This document shows, piece by piece, positions 1-9,272 of a DNA stretch of 64,000 nucleotides (position 1 is its first letter; every line of letters begins with the position of its first letter). This DNA comes from Sporocytophaga sp. (GTDB taxonomy: Bacteria > Bacteroidota > Bacteroidia > Cytophagales > Cytophagaceae). Made by a program: the position numbers and the translations under genes. The notes below the pieces were generated by a model, which saw only the letters and a program-made list of their open reading frames with translations, had not been told where the DNA came from and made no database searches. The stretch is from positions 248,001 to 312,000 of the forward strand of contig NZ_JAGHZZ010000006.1 in the NCBI RefSeq assembly GCF_017745095.1, in the 5' to 3' direction.

Positions 1-483
1 ATTAATGTTCAATCTGAAGGAAATGAAATTCTTCATGAATTTGATATCCATAAAACATTTGGTGAGGCCGGTGGACAACAGAATTTTGCTATTGATGTAA
101 ATGATGAATCTCTAGACCTAAGTTTATCTGCAACTCTTGGTTCCGCTAAAATAGATGGAATAGAAATATCCCAAAGTGGATCTGCAGCCTTACGAACAGA
201 AGCTTTGACCAATACATTATCACAGTTTTACTTCAAGCATTACCCTGAACCAGTTGAAGAAAGCCTTACAATTGAATTTAATCTCCCTGATGAGGACATT
301 GCCACAATAGAATTATTGGATCAAAAAGGAATACCTATAAAAACACTTTTTAAAGGAACTTCAAATGCTAGCCAATCAGTGAGTGTTAATCTCGCCGATG
401 AAGGATTATCTTCAGGACTATATTTCATTACTTTCAGATCTAATGGTCATAACATTACTGAGAAAATAATGATTAGAAAATAA
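1..483 (+). CDS. Secreted malectin-domain protein with T9SS type A sorting domain (3' part only)
   Basis: The frame is open from the first base of the window, so this is the C-terminal 160 residues of a larger protein whose start lies upstream. Residues ~5-58 look like the last strands of a malectin domain, a carbohydrate-binding fold: an HKTFGEAGG segment is followed by alternating hydrophobic strands and KIDGIEIS. The final ~80 residues look like a T9SS type A sorting domain, with a PEPVEESLTIEF strand, a VELLDQKG-like strand, LSSGLYFI and a basic KIMIRK end. In this family the tail directs export across the outer membrane and is removed afterwards. A carbohydrate-active or adhesive exoprotein is therefore likely. 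The catalytic or other N-terminal domains are not visible. A rho-independent terminator follows. Confidence 0.75.
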   Translation: MNVQSEGNEILHEFDIHKTFGEAGGQQNFAIDVNDESLDLSLSATLGSAKIDGIEISQSGSAALRTEALTNTLSQFYFKHYPEPVEESLTIEFNLPDEDIATIELLDQKGIPIKTLFKGTSNASQSVSVNLADEGLSSGLYFITFRSNGHNITEKIMIRK

Positions 484-515
484 CATTAAATTTATTTCAT
501 AATTAATATATTGAG

Positions 516-547
516 AAGCAAGGCTATGATTTTGAGCCTTGCTTTTT
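516..547 (+). terminator. Rho-independent terminator after the T9SS protein
   Basis: The arms AAGCAAGGCT and AGCCTTGCTT form a perfect 10-bp stem around a 9-nt loop, and the second arm runs into a T-tract. It lies 33 bases after the stop codon. The remaining ~175 bases before the next gene show no further gene. Confidence 0.8.
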
Positions 548-723
548 CGATTTAAAAACATCAAATATGCATCAGACCATTCAATCAGATTTTATAAACT
601 TATCCTGAAATCCTTTGATTTTCCTGTGAAGATTAAATCCATCAGAACATTGAGTTATTCTTTTATCTAAATAAAATGTATATTGAATAATTACATCATT
701 CCTAATTACTATAAACCACATTC

Positions 724-3276
724 ATGCCTTTAGGTAATACAGAAGAAACAATATTTAAAAATTATATAAGCAAACAGCCTTCGTATAATGAATTACTCGA
801 TGAGGATGGGAATATGTACCCCCATTGGAAAGAGTTTTCTGAAGTATATAAAACGCTGGGTTACGAAGAATTCCTTAACAGAAATCAGTATCTTCAAAAG
901 TTATTGCAGGAGAACGGAGTCACTTATAATGTTTATGGAGACCCTACAGGACAAAGCAGAACCTGGAATCTTGATCCTATACCATTTTTAATGGATAATA
1001 AAGAATGGAAAAAAATCGAGTCAGGTTTAAAGCAAAGAGCTCATTTATTAGATCTTATTTTTAAGGATATTTATGGTGAGAATAAACTCATCAAAAATGG
1101 TATACTACCAGCTGAGCTTATATACAATCATGCAGGTTATTTGAGAGAATGTGCAGGAATTCCATTTAAGAATAGACATGGGTTGATTTTGTATTCTGCA
1201 GATGTAGCAAGGAGTCCGGACGGAAACATATGGGTTTTGAATGACCGTACTCAAGCCCCATCCGGATCTGGATATTCCCAGGAAAACAGAGCCGCAATGG
1301 CGAGAATATTTCCTGAATTTTTCAATGAAGTAAAAGTTAAAAGACTTTCTTCCTACTTTAACTCATTAAGAAATACACTTAATTCAATTGCTCCAGCGAC
1401 CAATACTCAACCTCGCATAGTCCTTTTAACACCAGGACCGAGGAATGAAACATACTTCGAACACTCCTACCTATCTTCTTATTTGGGTATTTCTCTTGTT
1501 CAAGGAGATGACCTAATGGTAAAGGATAACTATGTATGGATTAAAACAATTGCAGGACTTGAAAAGGTTGATGTTATAATCCGAAGAGTCGATGATATTT
1601 ATTGTGATCCTTTGGAACTGAAGGAAGATTCTCAATTGGGTGTTCCAGGACTCTTACAGGTAATACGCGCCGGTAATGTAAGTCTTGCAAACCCACTTGG
1701 CTGCAGTATTTTGGAAAACCCTGGCCTGCTCCCTTTTCTGCAAAACATCTCTAACTATTTTACAGGAGAAGAGCTTATTCTTCCAACTCTTGCATCATGG
1801 TGGTGCGGACAACCACGGGAATTAAAATATGTACTCGACAATCTGAGCTCTCTCGTTATCCGCAGAATATATAGAGACATGGCTACAAGTTCTTCTATAG
1901 ACGCTTCTTCTTTATCTTCTCCAGCATTAAAGGAGTTAAAGAATCAAATTAAAATGAAACCCTACTTATATATTGGTCAGGAAAAAATTCTTTTTTCATC
2001 TGTTCCTTCTTATATAAACGGCAACATTGAACCAAGGAATGTTATGTTCAGAAGTTTCCTTGTAAGTAAAAACGGGTCATATGAAGCTATGGCCGGTGGC
2101 CTTACAAGAATATCCTCTGATGCTAAAAGTTTTATTATTTCCAATCAGGCAGGGGGACTCAGTAAAGATACGTGGATCATTTCGTCAGAAAAGACTCGTT
2201 CGGAAGAAGCTCCAAAAGATCTGCAGCAACCACAGCGTCATCAATATAACGATGCACTACCAAGTCGAACTGCTGAAAACTTATTCTGGGTAGGAAGATA
2301 TGCAGATAGAATATTAGCTAATGCCAGATACATGAGAGCTGTTATTCAATACATCAACAGCAAAGGTGGCTTTATTACAGATCAGGATAATCATGCAGAA
2401 AAAATTCTGCTCAGTGCCTTAACTCATTATACATTTACTTACCCCGGGTTTACTGATGAGAAAAATATAGAAATTATACAAAATCCATGGACGGAAATTT
2501 ATGATCTCTTCATGAATGTAGATAGAATCGGTGGCCTCAGATACAATGTACACATGATATTGAGATCCGCTGATGCAGTGAGGGATTACTGGTCTGCAGA
2601 TACCTGGAGAATATTAAAAAGTTTCGAAGAAAACTGGCAGAATCAACAGACACTTAAAAATCGTCACAAACTGATCAGCTCCCTGGATAATTTGATCACA
2701 TCCATGGTGGCATTTATTGGTCTTAACAGAGAAAGCATTTCAAGAGAACATGGCTGGCTTCTTCTAGACAGCGGAAGGAAAATAGAACAGAGTCTTCTTT
2801 TGATTACTATGCTACGATCACTATTGATTGAGGACCATGGAGCATCAAGTCAATACGATATGATGGAAACATTTTTATCCAGCAATGAAAGTCTTGTAAA
2901 TTACAGATACTCCTATAAGACTCATATTCAAATGCCGCTTGTACTAGAACTAATGCTATTCGACAATCACAATCCGCATTCATTGATTCATTTACTTGAA
3001 AAATTAAAAGTCCACTTTGAGGATTTACCCAAAAGAACCAATGTGCATGAATTACATCTTCATGAAAAACTTATTATTGAAGCCATCACAATCCTTAAAA
3101 TTGCGAATAAAAAAATTTTAATAGAATCTGATCCTGAAACAAAGGAATACAAGCATCTTGATGGACTTCTTTCGAAATTGCACACTATTATTTCATCTGT
3201 TCCGTTTGAAATCTCCAGGACATTTTTCAAACATGCGCAAAGCCAAAAGCAATTATTTTCTTCAGATCTCGCTTAA
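724..3276 (+). CDS. Fused circularly permuted ATP-grasp / alpha-E domain protein
   Basis: The product has 850 residues. Residues ~1-480 match the circularly permuted type 2 ATP-grasp family (DUF404/407-like), with the typical stretches NVYGDPTGQSRTWNLDPIP, VLNDRTQAPSGSGY and RVDDIYCDPLEL. Residues ~515-840 match the helical alpha-E family (DUF403), starting at LPSRTAENLFWVGRYADR. In most genomes these are two neighbouring genes, so this is a fusion. The family is predicted to form amide or peptide bonds with ATP, and its substrate is unknown. It is followed 12 bases later by a transglutaminase-like gene and faces a large transglutaminase/DUF2126 gene, the classical partners of this family. 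The ATG at 724 gives the expected N-terminus. No signal peptide is seen, so it is probably cytoplasmic. Confidence 0.88.
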   Translation: MPLGNTEETIFKNYISKQPSYNELLDEDGNMYPHWKEFSEVYKTLGYEEFLNRNQYLQKLLQENGVTYNVYGDPTGQSRTWNLDPIPFLMDNKEWKKIESGLKQRAHLLDLIFKDIYGENKLIKNGILPAELIYNHAGYLRECAGIPFKNRHGLILYSADVARSPDGNIWVLNDRTQAPSGSGYSQENRAAMARIFPEFFNEVKVKRLSSYFNSLRNTLNSIAPATNTQPRIVLLTPGPRNETYFEHSYLSSYLGISLVQGDDLMVKDNYVWIKTIAGLEKVDVIIRRVDDIYCDPLELKEDSQLGVPGLLQVIRAGNVSLANPLGCSILENPGLLPFLQNISNYFTGEELILPTLASWWCGQPRELKYVLDNLSSLVIRRIYRDMATSSSIDASSLSSPALKELKNQIKMKPYLYIGQEKILFSSVPSYINGNIEPRNVMFRSFLVSKNGSYEAMAGGLTRISSDAKSFIISNQAGGLSKDTWIISSEKTRSEEAPKDLQQPQRHQYNDALPSRTAENLFWVGRYADRILANARYMRAVIQYINSKGGFITDQDNHAEKILLSALTHYTFTYPGFTDEKNIEIIQNPWTEIYDLFMNVDRIGGLRYNVHMILRSADAVRDYWSADTWRILKSFEENWQNQQTLKNRHKLISSLDNLITSMVAFIGLNRESISREHGWLLLDSGRKIEQSLLLITMLRSLLIEDHGASSQYDMMETFLSSNESLVNYRYSYKTHIQMPLVLELMLFDNHNPHSLIHLLEKLKVHFEDLPKRTNVHELHLHEKLIIEAITILKIANKKILIESDPETKEYKHLDGLLSKLHTIISSVPFEISRTFFKHAQSQKQLFSSDLA

Positions 3277-3288
3277 GCATATTTCTTT

Positions 3289-4161
3289 ATGATGTATAGC
3301 ATTTCCCATAGAACAAAATATACTTACAATGAACAAGTAAGCTTATGTCAGAATATTGCCAAGTTATTTCCCCGCAATACGGATAATCAGAGTTGCATCA
3401 AAAGCGAAATTAAAATTTTTCCAGAGCCTGATGTCTTAAATGAATATGAAGATTATTTCGGTAATAAATCAGTTTATTTTTCTTTACAGAAAGCACATGA
3501 AGAATTAACTGTAACAGTTGACTCTCTGATTGAAAAACATAATGAAGTACCCGAGATCTCTTTATATGATCAACTCTCCTGGGAGATAGTAAAAGGTATG
3601 TTATACGAACCCAAGCAAGAATATTTTGAAGCTCGTCAATTCATTCAGGAAACAGCTATGACTTCATCTAACCAGGCTATTGTTGAGTATACGCTAAAAT
3701 CCTTTATTAAAGGGAGGCCATTCATTGAGGCATCTGTAAATTTAATGCAAAGAATTTTCAATGATTTTAAGTTTCAACCAGGATTTACAACTATTGCCAC
3801 TCCGCCATCAGAAGTAATGAAGCATAAAAAAGGAGTATGTCAGGATTTTGCCCATCTTGCTTTGGCTTGTATTCGTTCTCTTGGTTTACCTGCCAGATAT
3901 GTAAGCGGATATATTGAAACCATTCCACCAAAAGGCAAAGAAAAGCTTGTTGGTACTGATGCATCTCATGCGTGGTTTTCTATCTTCGTTCCTAACATCG
4001 GATGGGTTGACTTTGATCCTACTAACAATATGACTCCTTCCCAGAAACATATAACCATCGGCTGGGGCAGGGATTACAGAGATATTGTTCCTTTAAAAGG
4101 TGTTATTTTCAGCAGTGGAAGTCATAAGCTAAGTGTTGAAGTGGATGTAAAAAGGGCATAA
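3289..4161 (+). CDS. Transglutaminase-like cysteine peptidase family protein
   Basis: The product has 290 residues. The N-terminal ~80 residues (start MMYSISHRTKYTY) match the beta-rich bacterial transglutaminase N domain. The core follows, with the catalytic Cys in KKGVCQDFAHLAL, the His in DASHAWFSIF and the Asp in WVDFDPTNN, so the Cys-His-Asp triad is complete. Members of this branch are thought to cleave or form isopeptide/peptide bonds and regularly accompany the ATP-grasp/alpha-E pair. It lies 12 bases after the ATP-grasp gene, so co-transcription is likely. No signal peptide is visible, which places it in the cytoplasm with its partner. The substrate is unknown. Confidence 0.88.
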   Translation: MMYSISHRTKYTYNEQVSLCQNIAKLFPRNTDNQSCIKSEIKIFPEPDVLNEYEDYFGNKSVYFSLQKAHEELTVTVDSLIEKHNEVPEISLYDQLSWEIVKGMLYEPKQEYFEARQFIQETAMTSSNQAIVEYTLKSFIKGRPFIEASVNLMQRIFNDFKFQPGFTTIATPPSEVMKHKKGVCQDFAHLALACIRSLGLPARYVSGYIETIPPKGKEKLVGTDASHAWFSIFVPNIGWVDFDPTNNMTPSQKHITIGWGRDYRDIVPLKGVIFSSGSHKLSVEVDVKRA

Positions 4162-4299
4162 TCTAACATTCTCATTGTAACTCTATCAATTCATTGTGTT
4201 TCTAACTTTTAAAAAATTACACAGAGAGTTCTGATTGTTACAATTTTCTTCTTAGACATTAATTTATTAAAAAAATTTAAAGCTAAGTCCTACTTATCT

Positions 4300-4328
4300 G
4301 AAAATAAAAGGGAGCGACTTCGCTCCCC
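4300..4328 (-). terminator. Rho-independent terminator of the large transglutaminase gene
   Basis: On the minus strand GGGAGCG and CGCTCCC form a 7-bp stem around a 4-base loop, followed by TTTTATTTT. It lies about 20 bases past the stop codon of the 1156-residue gene. The rest of the ~185-base convergent gap (4162-4347) is AT-rich and shows no gene. Confidence 0.75.
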
Positions 4329-4347
4329 CATTTACATCCCCTACTTA

Positions 4348-7300
4348 CTAACTTCTGTTAACTTTTCGGTATTTTCTCATATCCAATGTACTTGGATAAT
4401 CTTTGTTTATCTCAACCACTGGTGGATCATATTTCACAAGCGGAGGTCTATCCTGCTTGATATAATGTGATATAGGAGATAAATATGGAGCAGGCCTCAT
4501 TACTTCCTGTGTATGTCCATGTTCCCAGAAACGATTTCCTCTCCTTGATTCAGCTTCATAGGTATTGATAGGGAATGTATCATAGCTTCTTCCTCCCGGG
4601 TGAGATACATGGTACGTACAACCTCCTACTGATCTGTTGTTCCAGGTATCGACTATATCAAAAACCAAAGGGGTATCGGTTCCAATGGAAGGATGTAGTG
4701 CAGATGGTGGTTGCCAAGCTCTATAGCGCACGCCACTTACAAATTCACCCCTTACATCTGTTGGTCTCATTGGCACTCTGCAGCCATTGCACAATAGTAT
4801 ATATCTTGAATTATTTAATCCTTTTAATTTTACCTGTATCCTTTCCAAAGAAGAATCTACAAAACGGGCTGTACCAGAGCTACTCATTTCTTCACCCAAC
4901 ACATGCCATGGCTCAATTCCCATCCTGATTTCCATTTCTATTCCTCTCACCATCACAGACCCATACTTTGGAAATCTGAATTCGAAAAACGGATCAAACC
5001 AGGTCATTTGAAAAGGATAGCCAGCCTCATTCAATTCACTCACCACTTCCTTTATATCCTCATATACGAAATGCGGAAGGAGGAATTTATCATGGAGTTC
5101 GGTTCCCCATCTTACAAGGTCATACTTGTATGGTTTATTCCAAAAACGTGCTACCAAAGCTCTGATAAGTAGCATCTGCACCATACTCATTTGTCTGTGA
5201 GGAGGCATATCAAATGCTCTGAATTCAAGTATCCCGAGTCTTCCTGAAGAAGAATCAGGAGAATATAATTTATCTATACAAAATTCTGCCCTGTGTGTAT
5301 TACCGGTGATATCAGTAAGCAAATGTCTGAATATTCTATCAACAAGCCAATAAGGAACAAAACCACTTTCAGGCACCTGATCAAAGGCAATTTCCATTTC
5401 ATACAGTTTCTCATCTCTTCCTTCGTCGATCCTTGGCGCCTGGCTTGTAGGTCCGACAAAAGCTCCTGCAAATAAATACGATAGGCCTGGGTGATGCTGC
5501 CAGTAAGCAATTAAGCTTCTCAAAAGATCCGGCCTTCTTAGAAGCGGACTGTCTGAAGGAGTGCTTCCTCCGATAGTAATATGATTTCCTCCCCCAGTAC
5601 CTGTGTGTCTTCCATCAAGCATAAACTTTTCAGTACCCAGTCGGGAAAGATAAGCTTGCTCATAAAGCGTATTTAAAATATTATTAAGTTCTTTCCAGTT
5701 TTTAGAAGGATGAATGTTAACTTCTATAACTCCAGGATCGGGGGATACAACAAGTCTTTCAACCCTATAGTCACGCGGAGGTTCATAACCTTCTATTCTT
5801 ACCTGCACATTTAATTTTTCCGCAGTTGCCTCTACTGAAGCTACCAAATCCAGATAATGCTCAAGATAGCTAACAGGCGGAAGAAATACATAAAGGTATC
5901 CCTCTCTAACCTCTGTACATATAGCAGTCTTTATGATGTCTGTTTCAAACATTGGTTTTATCTCACCCTCTTCATCCTCCGTTTTAACAGCATTGCGGCT
6001 TCTTCTGTCTTTTCCGATACTTTTGTTATCCCCATCATTAACTGCTAACTCTTGATGTCTTATTCTCTGAGGAGGAGCTACATGTTCAAAAATTCGCCCA
6101 TACCTCAGGGCTATTTTCTCATGGTAATTTTCCAAGGGAGGTAATTCTTCAAATAAACTCCTTTCTATTTCCTGTGGTCTTAGACCTTTGGAAACAAAAG
6201 CAAGAGATTCGAGAGGCAATCTGAAACCTATAGGAGAATTGCCTGGTATGAGAAACAGGTAGTCACGTGTAAACTGCCATTTGCAGCTTTTCCATTTCCC
6301 AGTCCAGTAATTCCATTCTACCGGAAGCGAATAACCAACGGGATTATTCAGCCCTTTATCAAGAAGCGTGGCAAGCGTCCGTCGTTCAAGACTATCTTTA
6401 AGATTGTATTTTAGAGGATCTATATTAATAGGTGTCTTTCCTTCTGACCAAAGGAAATAAAATGCATCTTCATATGCCGGGGAAATATTATATCTGCTGA
6501 CTGCAAGATGCCTGGCAAGTTCTTCCATAAAAATCCTGGAATCTTCAACAGTGTATGTTTTATTGGTCTTTTCGTGAGCTATAAGCTCTGTATTCTTCCA
6601 GATAGGATAACCGTCTTTTCTCCAGAAAAGTCCATACTGCCAGCGTGGCAAGGGTTCTCCGGGATACCATTTGCCTTGTCCGTAATGCAACATCCCTTTC
6701 GGACCGAACTTTTCTCTAAGCCTGAATACCAGCTCATGGGCAAGCAATCGTTTATGAGGTCCATCTGCTGCCGTATTCCATTGAGAAGATTCCATATCAT
6801 CAATAGAAACAAATGTAGGCTCCCCCCCCATTGTCATTCTTACATCCCACTTCTCCAGATCATCGTCAACCTTATTTCCCACAGCATTGATAGCAGCCCA
6901 TTGTTCTTCGGTATATGGCATCGTTACCCTAGGATCTTCATGGATGCGGGTAACTTTATTATCAAAGAAAAAATCAACTTCACATTTATCTGTTGCACCT
7001 ACTACAGGAGCTGCGCTCACATAGTCTGGAGTACAAGCTAGTGGGATATGTCCTTCCCCTGCGAATAATCCGGAAGTAGGGTCAAGGCCTATCCAGCCTG
7101 CTCCAGGAATATACACTTCTGTCCACGCGTGCAGGTCTGTAAAGTCCTCTTCCGGACCAGAGGGACCATCAAGAGATTTTATATCTGCAGTTAGCTGAAC
7201 GAGATATCCGGATACAAACCTCGCAGCAAGTCCAAGATGTCTTAAAGCCTGTACTAGAAGCCATGCAGAGTCCCGGCAAGATCCAAGAGCCTTTCCTAGT

Positions 7301-7818
7301 GTTTCTTCACAGCTCTGTACACCTGGCTCCATGCGGATAGTATAATTAATGTCGTTGTTGAGCTTCTGATTAATCATCACCAGAAAATCAACAATACCCA
7401 TCTCTTTACTTAAATCAAGCTCTCCAATCCACCTTTTTAGCAAAGGACCACTTTCCTTTTTCTCCATATATAGAGAAAGCTCTCTCTCTAATTGCCCTTG
7501 ATATTTGAAAGGATAAGACTCTGCATATTCTTCCACAAAAAAGTCGAATGGATTTATTACTACAAGATTGGCTATTACTTCCACTTCTATTGTCATTTCC
7601 CTGGTCTTCTCTGGAAAAACTACCCTTGCCATGTAATTACCAAAAGGATCCTGTTGCCAGTTGATAAAGTGTTGTTCCGGAGTAATCTTTAGAGAATATG
7701 CTTCAATCGGAGTCCTTGAATGCACTGCAGGTCTGAGTCTGAATACATGAGGAGACAGGGATACCAGCCTGTCATAACTGTAAGTAGTACAATGATTAAT
7801 TGCGACTTTTATTGCCAT
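4348..7818 (-). CDS. Large transglutaminase / DUF2126 protein
   Basis: The product has 1156 residues. Residues ~1-300 form a transglutaminase module: an N domain starting MAIKVAINHCTTYSYDR, the catalytic Cys in LGSCRDSAWLLVQALRHLG, the His in TDLHAWTEVYIPG and the Asp in WIGLDPTSGL. The rest matches DUF2126, including MTMGGEPTFVSIDDMES, YGQGKWYPGEPLPRW and DGRHTGTGGGNHITIGG. DUF2126 resembles glutamate-cysteine-ligase/amidoligase folds, so the protein may combine a peptidase with a peptide ligase. The normal length for the fused family is about 1100 residues, so it appears complete. It converges on the ATP-grasp/alpha-E and transglutaminase genes, as in many bacteria. The pathway product is unknown. 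No signal peptide is seen. Confidence 0.9.
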   Translation of the reverse strand: MAIKVAINHCTTYSYDRLVSLSPHVFRLRPAVHSRTPIEAYSLKITPEQHFINWQQDPFGNYMARVVFPEKTREMTIEVEVIANLVVINPFDFFVEEYAESYPFKYQGQLERELSLYMEKKESGPLLKRWIGELDLSKEMGIVDFLVMINQKLNNDINYTIRMEPGVQSCEETLGKALGSCRDSAWLLVQALRHLGLAARFVSGYLVQLTADIKSLDGPSGPEEDFTDLHAWTEVYIPGAGWIGLDPTSGLFAGEGHIPLACTPDYVSAAPVVGATDKCEVDFFFDNKVTRIHEDPRVTMPYTEEQWAAINAVGNKVDDDLEKWDVRMTMGGEPTFVSIDDMESSQWNTAADGPHKRLLAHELVFRLREKFGPKGMLHYGQGKWYPGEPLPRWQYGLFWRKDGYPIWKNTELIAHEKTNKTYTVEDSRIFMEELARHLAVSRYNISPAYEDAFYFLWSEGKTPINIDPLKYNLKDSLERRTLATLLDKGLNNPVGYSLPVEWNYWTGKWKSCKWQFTRDYLFLIPGNSPIGFRLPLESLAFVSKGLRPQEIERSLFEELPPLENYHEKIALRYGRIFEHVAPPQRIRHQELAVNDGDNKSIGKDRRSRNAVKTEDEEGEIKPMFETDIIKTAICTEVREGYLYVFLPPVSYLEHYLDLVASVEATAEKLNVQVRIEGYEPPRDYRVERLVVSPDPGVIEVNIHPSKNWKELNNILNTLYEQAYLSRLGTEKFMLDGRHTGTGGGNHITIGGSTPSDSPLLRRPDLLRSLIAYWQHHPGLSYLFAGAFVGPTSQAPRIDEGRDEKLYEMEIAFDQVPESGFVPYWLVDRIFRHLLTDITGNTHRAEFCIDKLYSPDSSSGRLGILEFRAFDMPPHRQMSMVQMLLIRALVARFWNKPYKYDLVRWGTELHDKFLLPHFVYEDIKEVVSELNEAGYPFQMTWFDPFFEFRFPKYGSVMVRGIEMEIRMGIEPWHVLGEEMSSSGTARFVDSSLERIQVKLKGLNNSRYILLCNGCRVPMRPTDVRGEFVSGVRYRAWQPPSALHPSIGTDTPLVFDIVDTWNNRSVGGCTYHVSHPGGRSYDTFPINTYEAESRRGNRFWEHGHTQEVMRPAPYLSPISHYIKQDRPPLVKYDPPVVEINKDYPSTLDMRKYRKVNRS

Positions 7819-7970
7819 AAAAACATGAATGAAGTGGTAAGAAAAAAGTATGTTTTACTAAGAAAGAAGAAAAATTCAACTTTACAATATTTTACAATAC
7901 TATTATTGAAATTCATTAAATCTTACATCTTCCATATCAATAAAGTGCAACAATAAAATATTCATAAAGT

Positions 7971-8450
7971 TTACTCGAAATAAAAAACTATCCAGATATG
8001 ATAAAGCGCGAGACTTGAAATTGTTAGTGATAAAAACACATGCGTAATCATCCATATATTATAGAACCATTTAGGTTGGTTTTTAACAATTTCAGAATTG
8101 GCAAAACCTAATAGTATATTAGAAAAAAAGACAATGCTAAGAAAGAATAGATATGCAAATCCTAGTTTCATTGAATGTATGTAGAAAAAAATCGGAGATA
8201 AAGCACCCAACCATTTATGCAGCTTATATATACTCTTCATTGAAACTGAGCTTACCTTTTTATTTACCCTCACTATTGCTAATACCCATTGAAAACAGAC
8301 AAATAACATTAGCCCTAGGCCTGATAATCTTTTGAAAGTTTCATTCTGCTGCAACTCCCAAAGATATGACCACCTCAAGTCTGCTATATGCTGAATAAAA
8401 TACAACATCAAACATATGACACCAATCAACATATATTCCTTCCTTTTCAT
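7971..8450 (-). CDS. Four-helix membrane protein, probable b-type cytochrome
   Basis: The product has 159 residues with four hydrophobic helices (about residues 6-22, 43-62, 82-112 and 130-157). Histidines lie in or beside the helices at LHKWLGALSPIFFYIHSM and in THVFL and LYHIW near the C-terminus. This pairwise spacing resembles bis-heme four-helix cytochrome b561 / ferric-reductase-like proteins. It is the last gene of a three-gene operon with two periplasmic c-type heme proteins and starts at the base after the stop of the DUF3365 gene. I infer that it passes electrons between the quinone pool and those cytochromes, or anchors the complex. Heme binding is predicted only from the histidines. 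A non-heme membrane protein remains possible. Confidence 0.6.
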   Translation of the reverse strand: MKRKEYMLIGVICLMLYFIQHIADLRWSYLWELQQNETFKRLSGLGLMLFVCFQWVLAIVRVNKKVSSVSMKSIYKLHKWLGALSPIFFYIHSMKLGFAYLFFLSIVFFSNILLGFANSEIVKNQPKWFYNIWMITHVFLSLTISSLALYHIWIVFYFE

Positions 8451-9272
8451 TTATTTCAAGGAAAGTAGGTATGACAATGTGTATGGAGATGCTATTATAT
8501 TCACGGAATCCATAAATGACTTAAGTTCTGGAATATAATAACCATCTTTTGGCCATTTGGAACCGATTTCAGGCTTATGCCTTTGCTTAAACCCTTGCAC
8601 TTCACTAAGGTAAAGAAGATAAGTCTGCTCGACTCCATTTCTATAAGCATTTACCATTTCCTGAACCTCTTGAAACGACAACGAATCCGATGGATAAGTC
8701 CAAGTGGTGGCTCCCATCATATCTCCAAGTTCCCAATCTCTTTTCGGAGAATCCTTATGATTGTTATGACAATTGACACAAGTGATTGTTGATGCAAAGT
8801 CCGGAAACATGGCTGTATATCTTTTAGTATCATCATCGAAAAAGAATTTAGGCAACCTATCCTTTCTGATTTGATTAAAAAGGTTCTGTTGCTTACCGGA
8901 AAATTTATTTGATGGACTAATTGGATAATCTGAACCTAGAAACACCCCTAAAGGAGAACTATGCTTTTCCAGGTTAGAAGAGACGCTTCTTAGAAAGAGC
9001 GCGGGCAATGGACCTGCTTCAATACTCTCATTTCTCCAATGCTCATCAAACTTAAAGTTTCGTTTTATCCCCTCTCCTACAATTTCTTTTGTATATAACC
9101 TTCTTACAACATTATTTTCCATAGCTACAATCCTGAATGCATCTTCAACGGAGTAAACTATAGCACCTTTTCCTGTATATTCTGGTAATGGAGAAGGAGC
9201 CTCGACAAATAGATATACATTTAGAGTAACAAATATTAAGAGAGAGAGGATGAATAAATTTTTATTCTTCAT
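8451..9272 (-). CDS. DUF3365 (Tll0287-like) c-type heme protein
   Basis: The product has 273 residues. An N-terminal hydrophobic segment (residues ~5-24) acts as a signal anchor. The rest resembles the DUF3365/Tll0287-like heme-sensing fold: a DAFRIVAMENNVVRRLYTK helix, a PLPALFLRSVS segment, and one heme motif, CVNCHNNH, followed by WELGDMMGA. DUF3365 domains bind one covalent heme c and often sit in redox sensors or cytochrome complexes. The gene overlaps the upstream pentaheme gene by 11 bases and abuts the downstream membrane gene, so translational coupling is likely. About 60 residues after the domain (from LSFQEVQEM) are helical and have no assigned role. Confidence 0.7.
   Translation of the reverse strand: MKNKNLFILSLLIFVTLNVYLFVEAPSPLPEYTGKGAIVYSVEDAFRIVAMENNVVRRLYTKEIVGEGIKRNFKFDEHWRNESIEAGPLPALFLRSVSSNLEKHSSPLGVFLGSDYPISPSNKFSGKQQNLFNQIRKDRLPKFFFDDDTKRYTAMFPDFASTITCVNCHNNHKDSPKRDWELGDMMGATTWTYPSDSLSFQEVQEMVNAYRNGVEQTYLLYLSEVQGFKQRHKPEIGSKWPKDGYYIPELKSFMDSVNIIASPYTLSYLLSLK

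Noticed and set aside
4575..5172. Several plus-strand frames opposite the large transglutaminase gene
   Set aside because: The minus-strand frame has clear family motifs throughout, and the opposite frames encode no recognisable domain.
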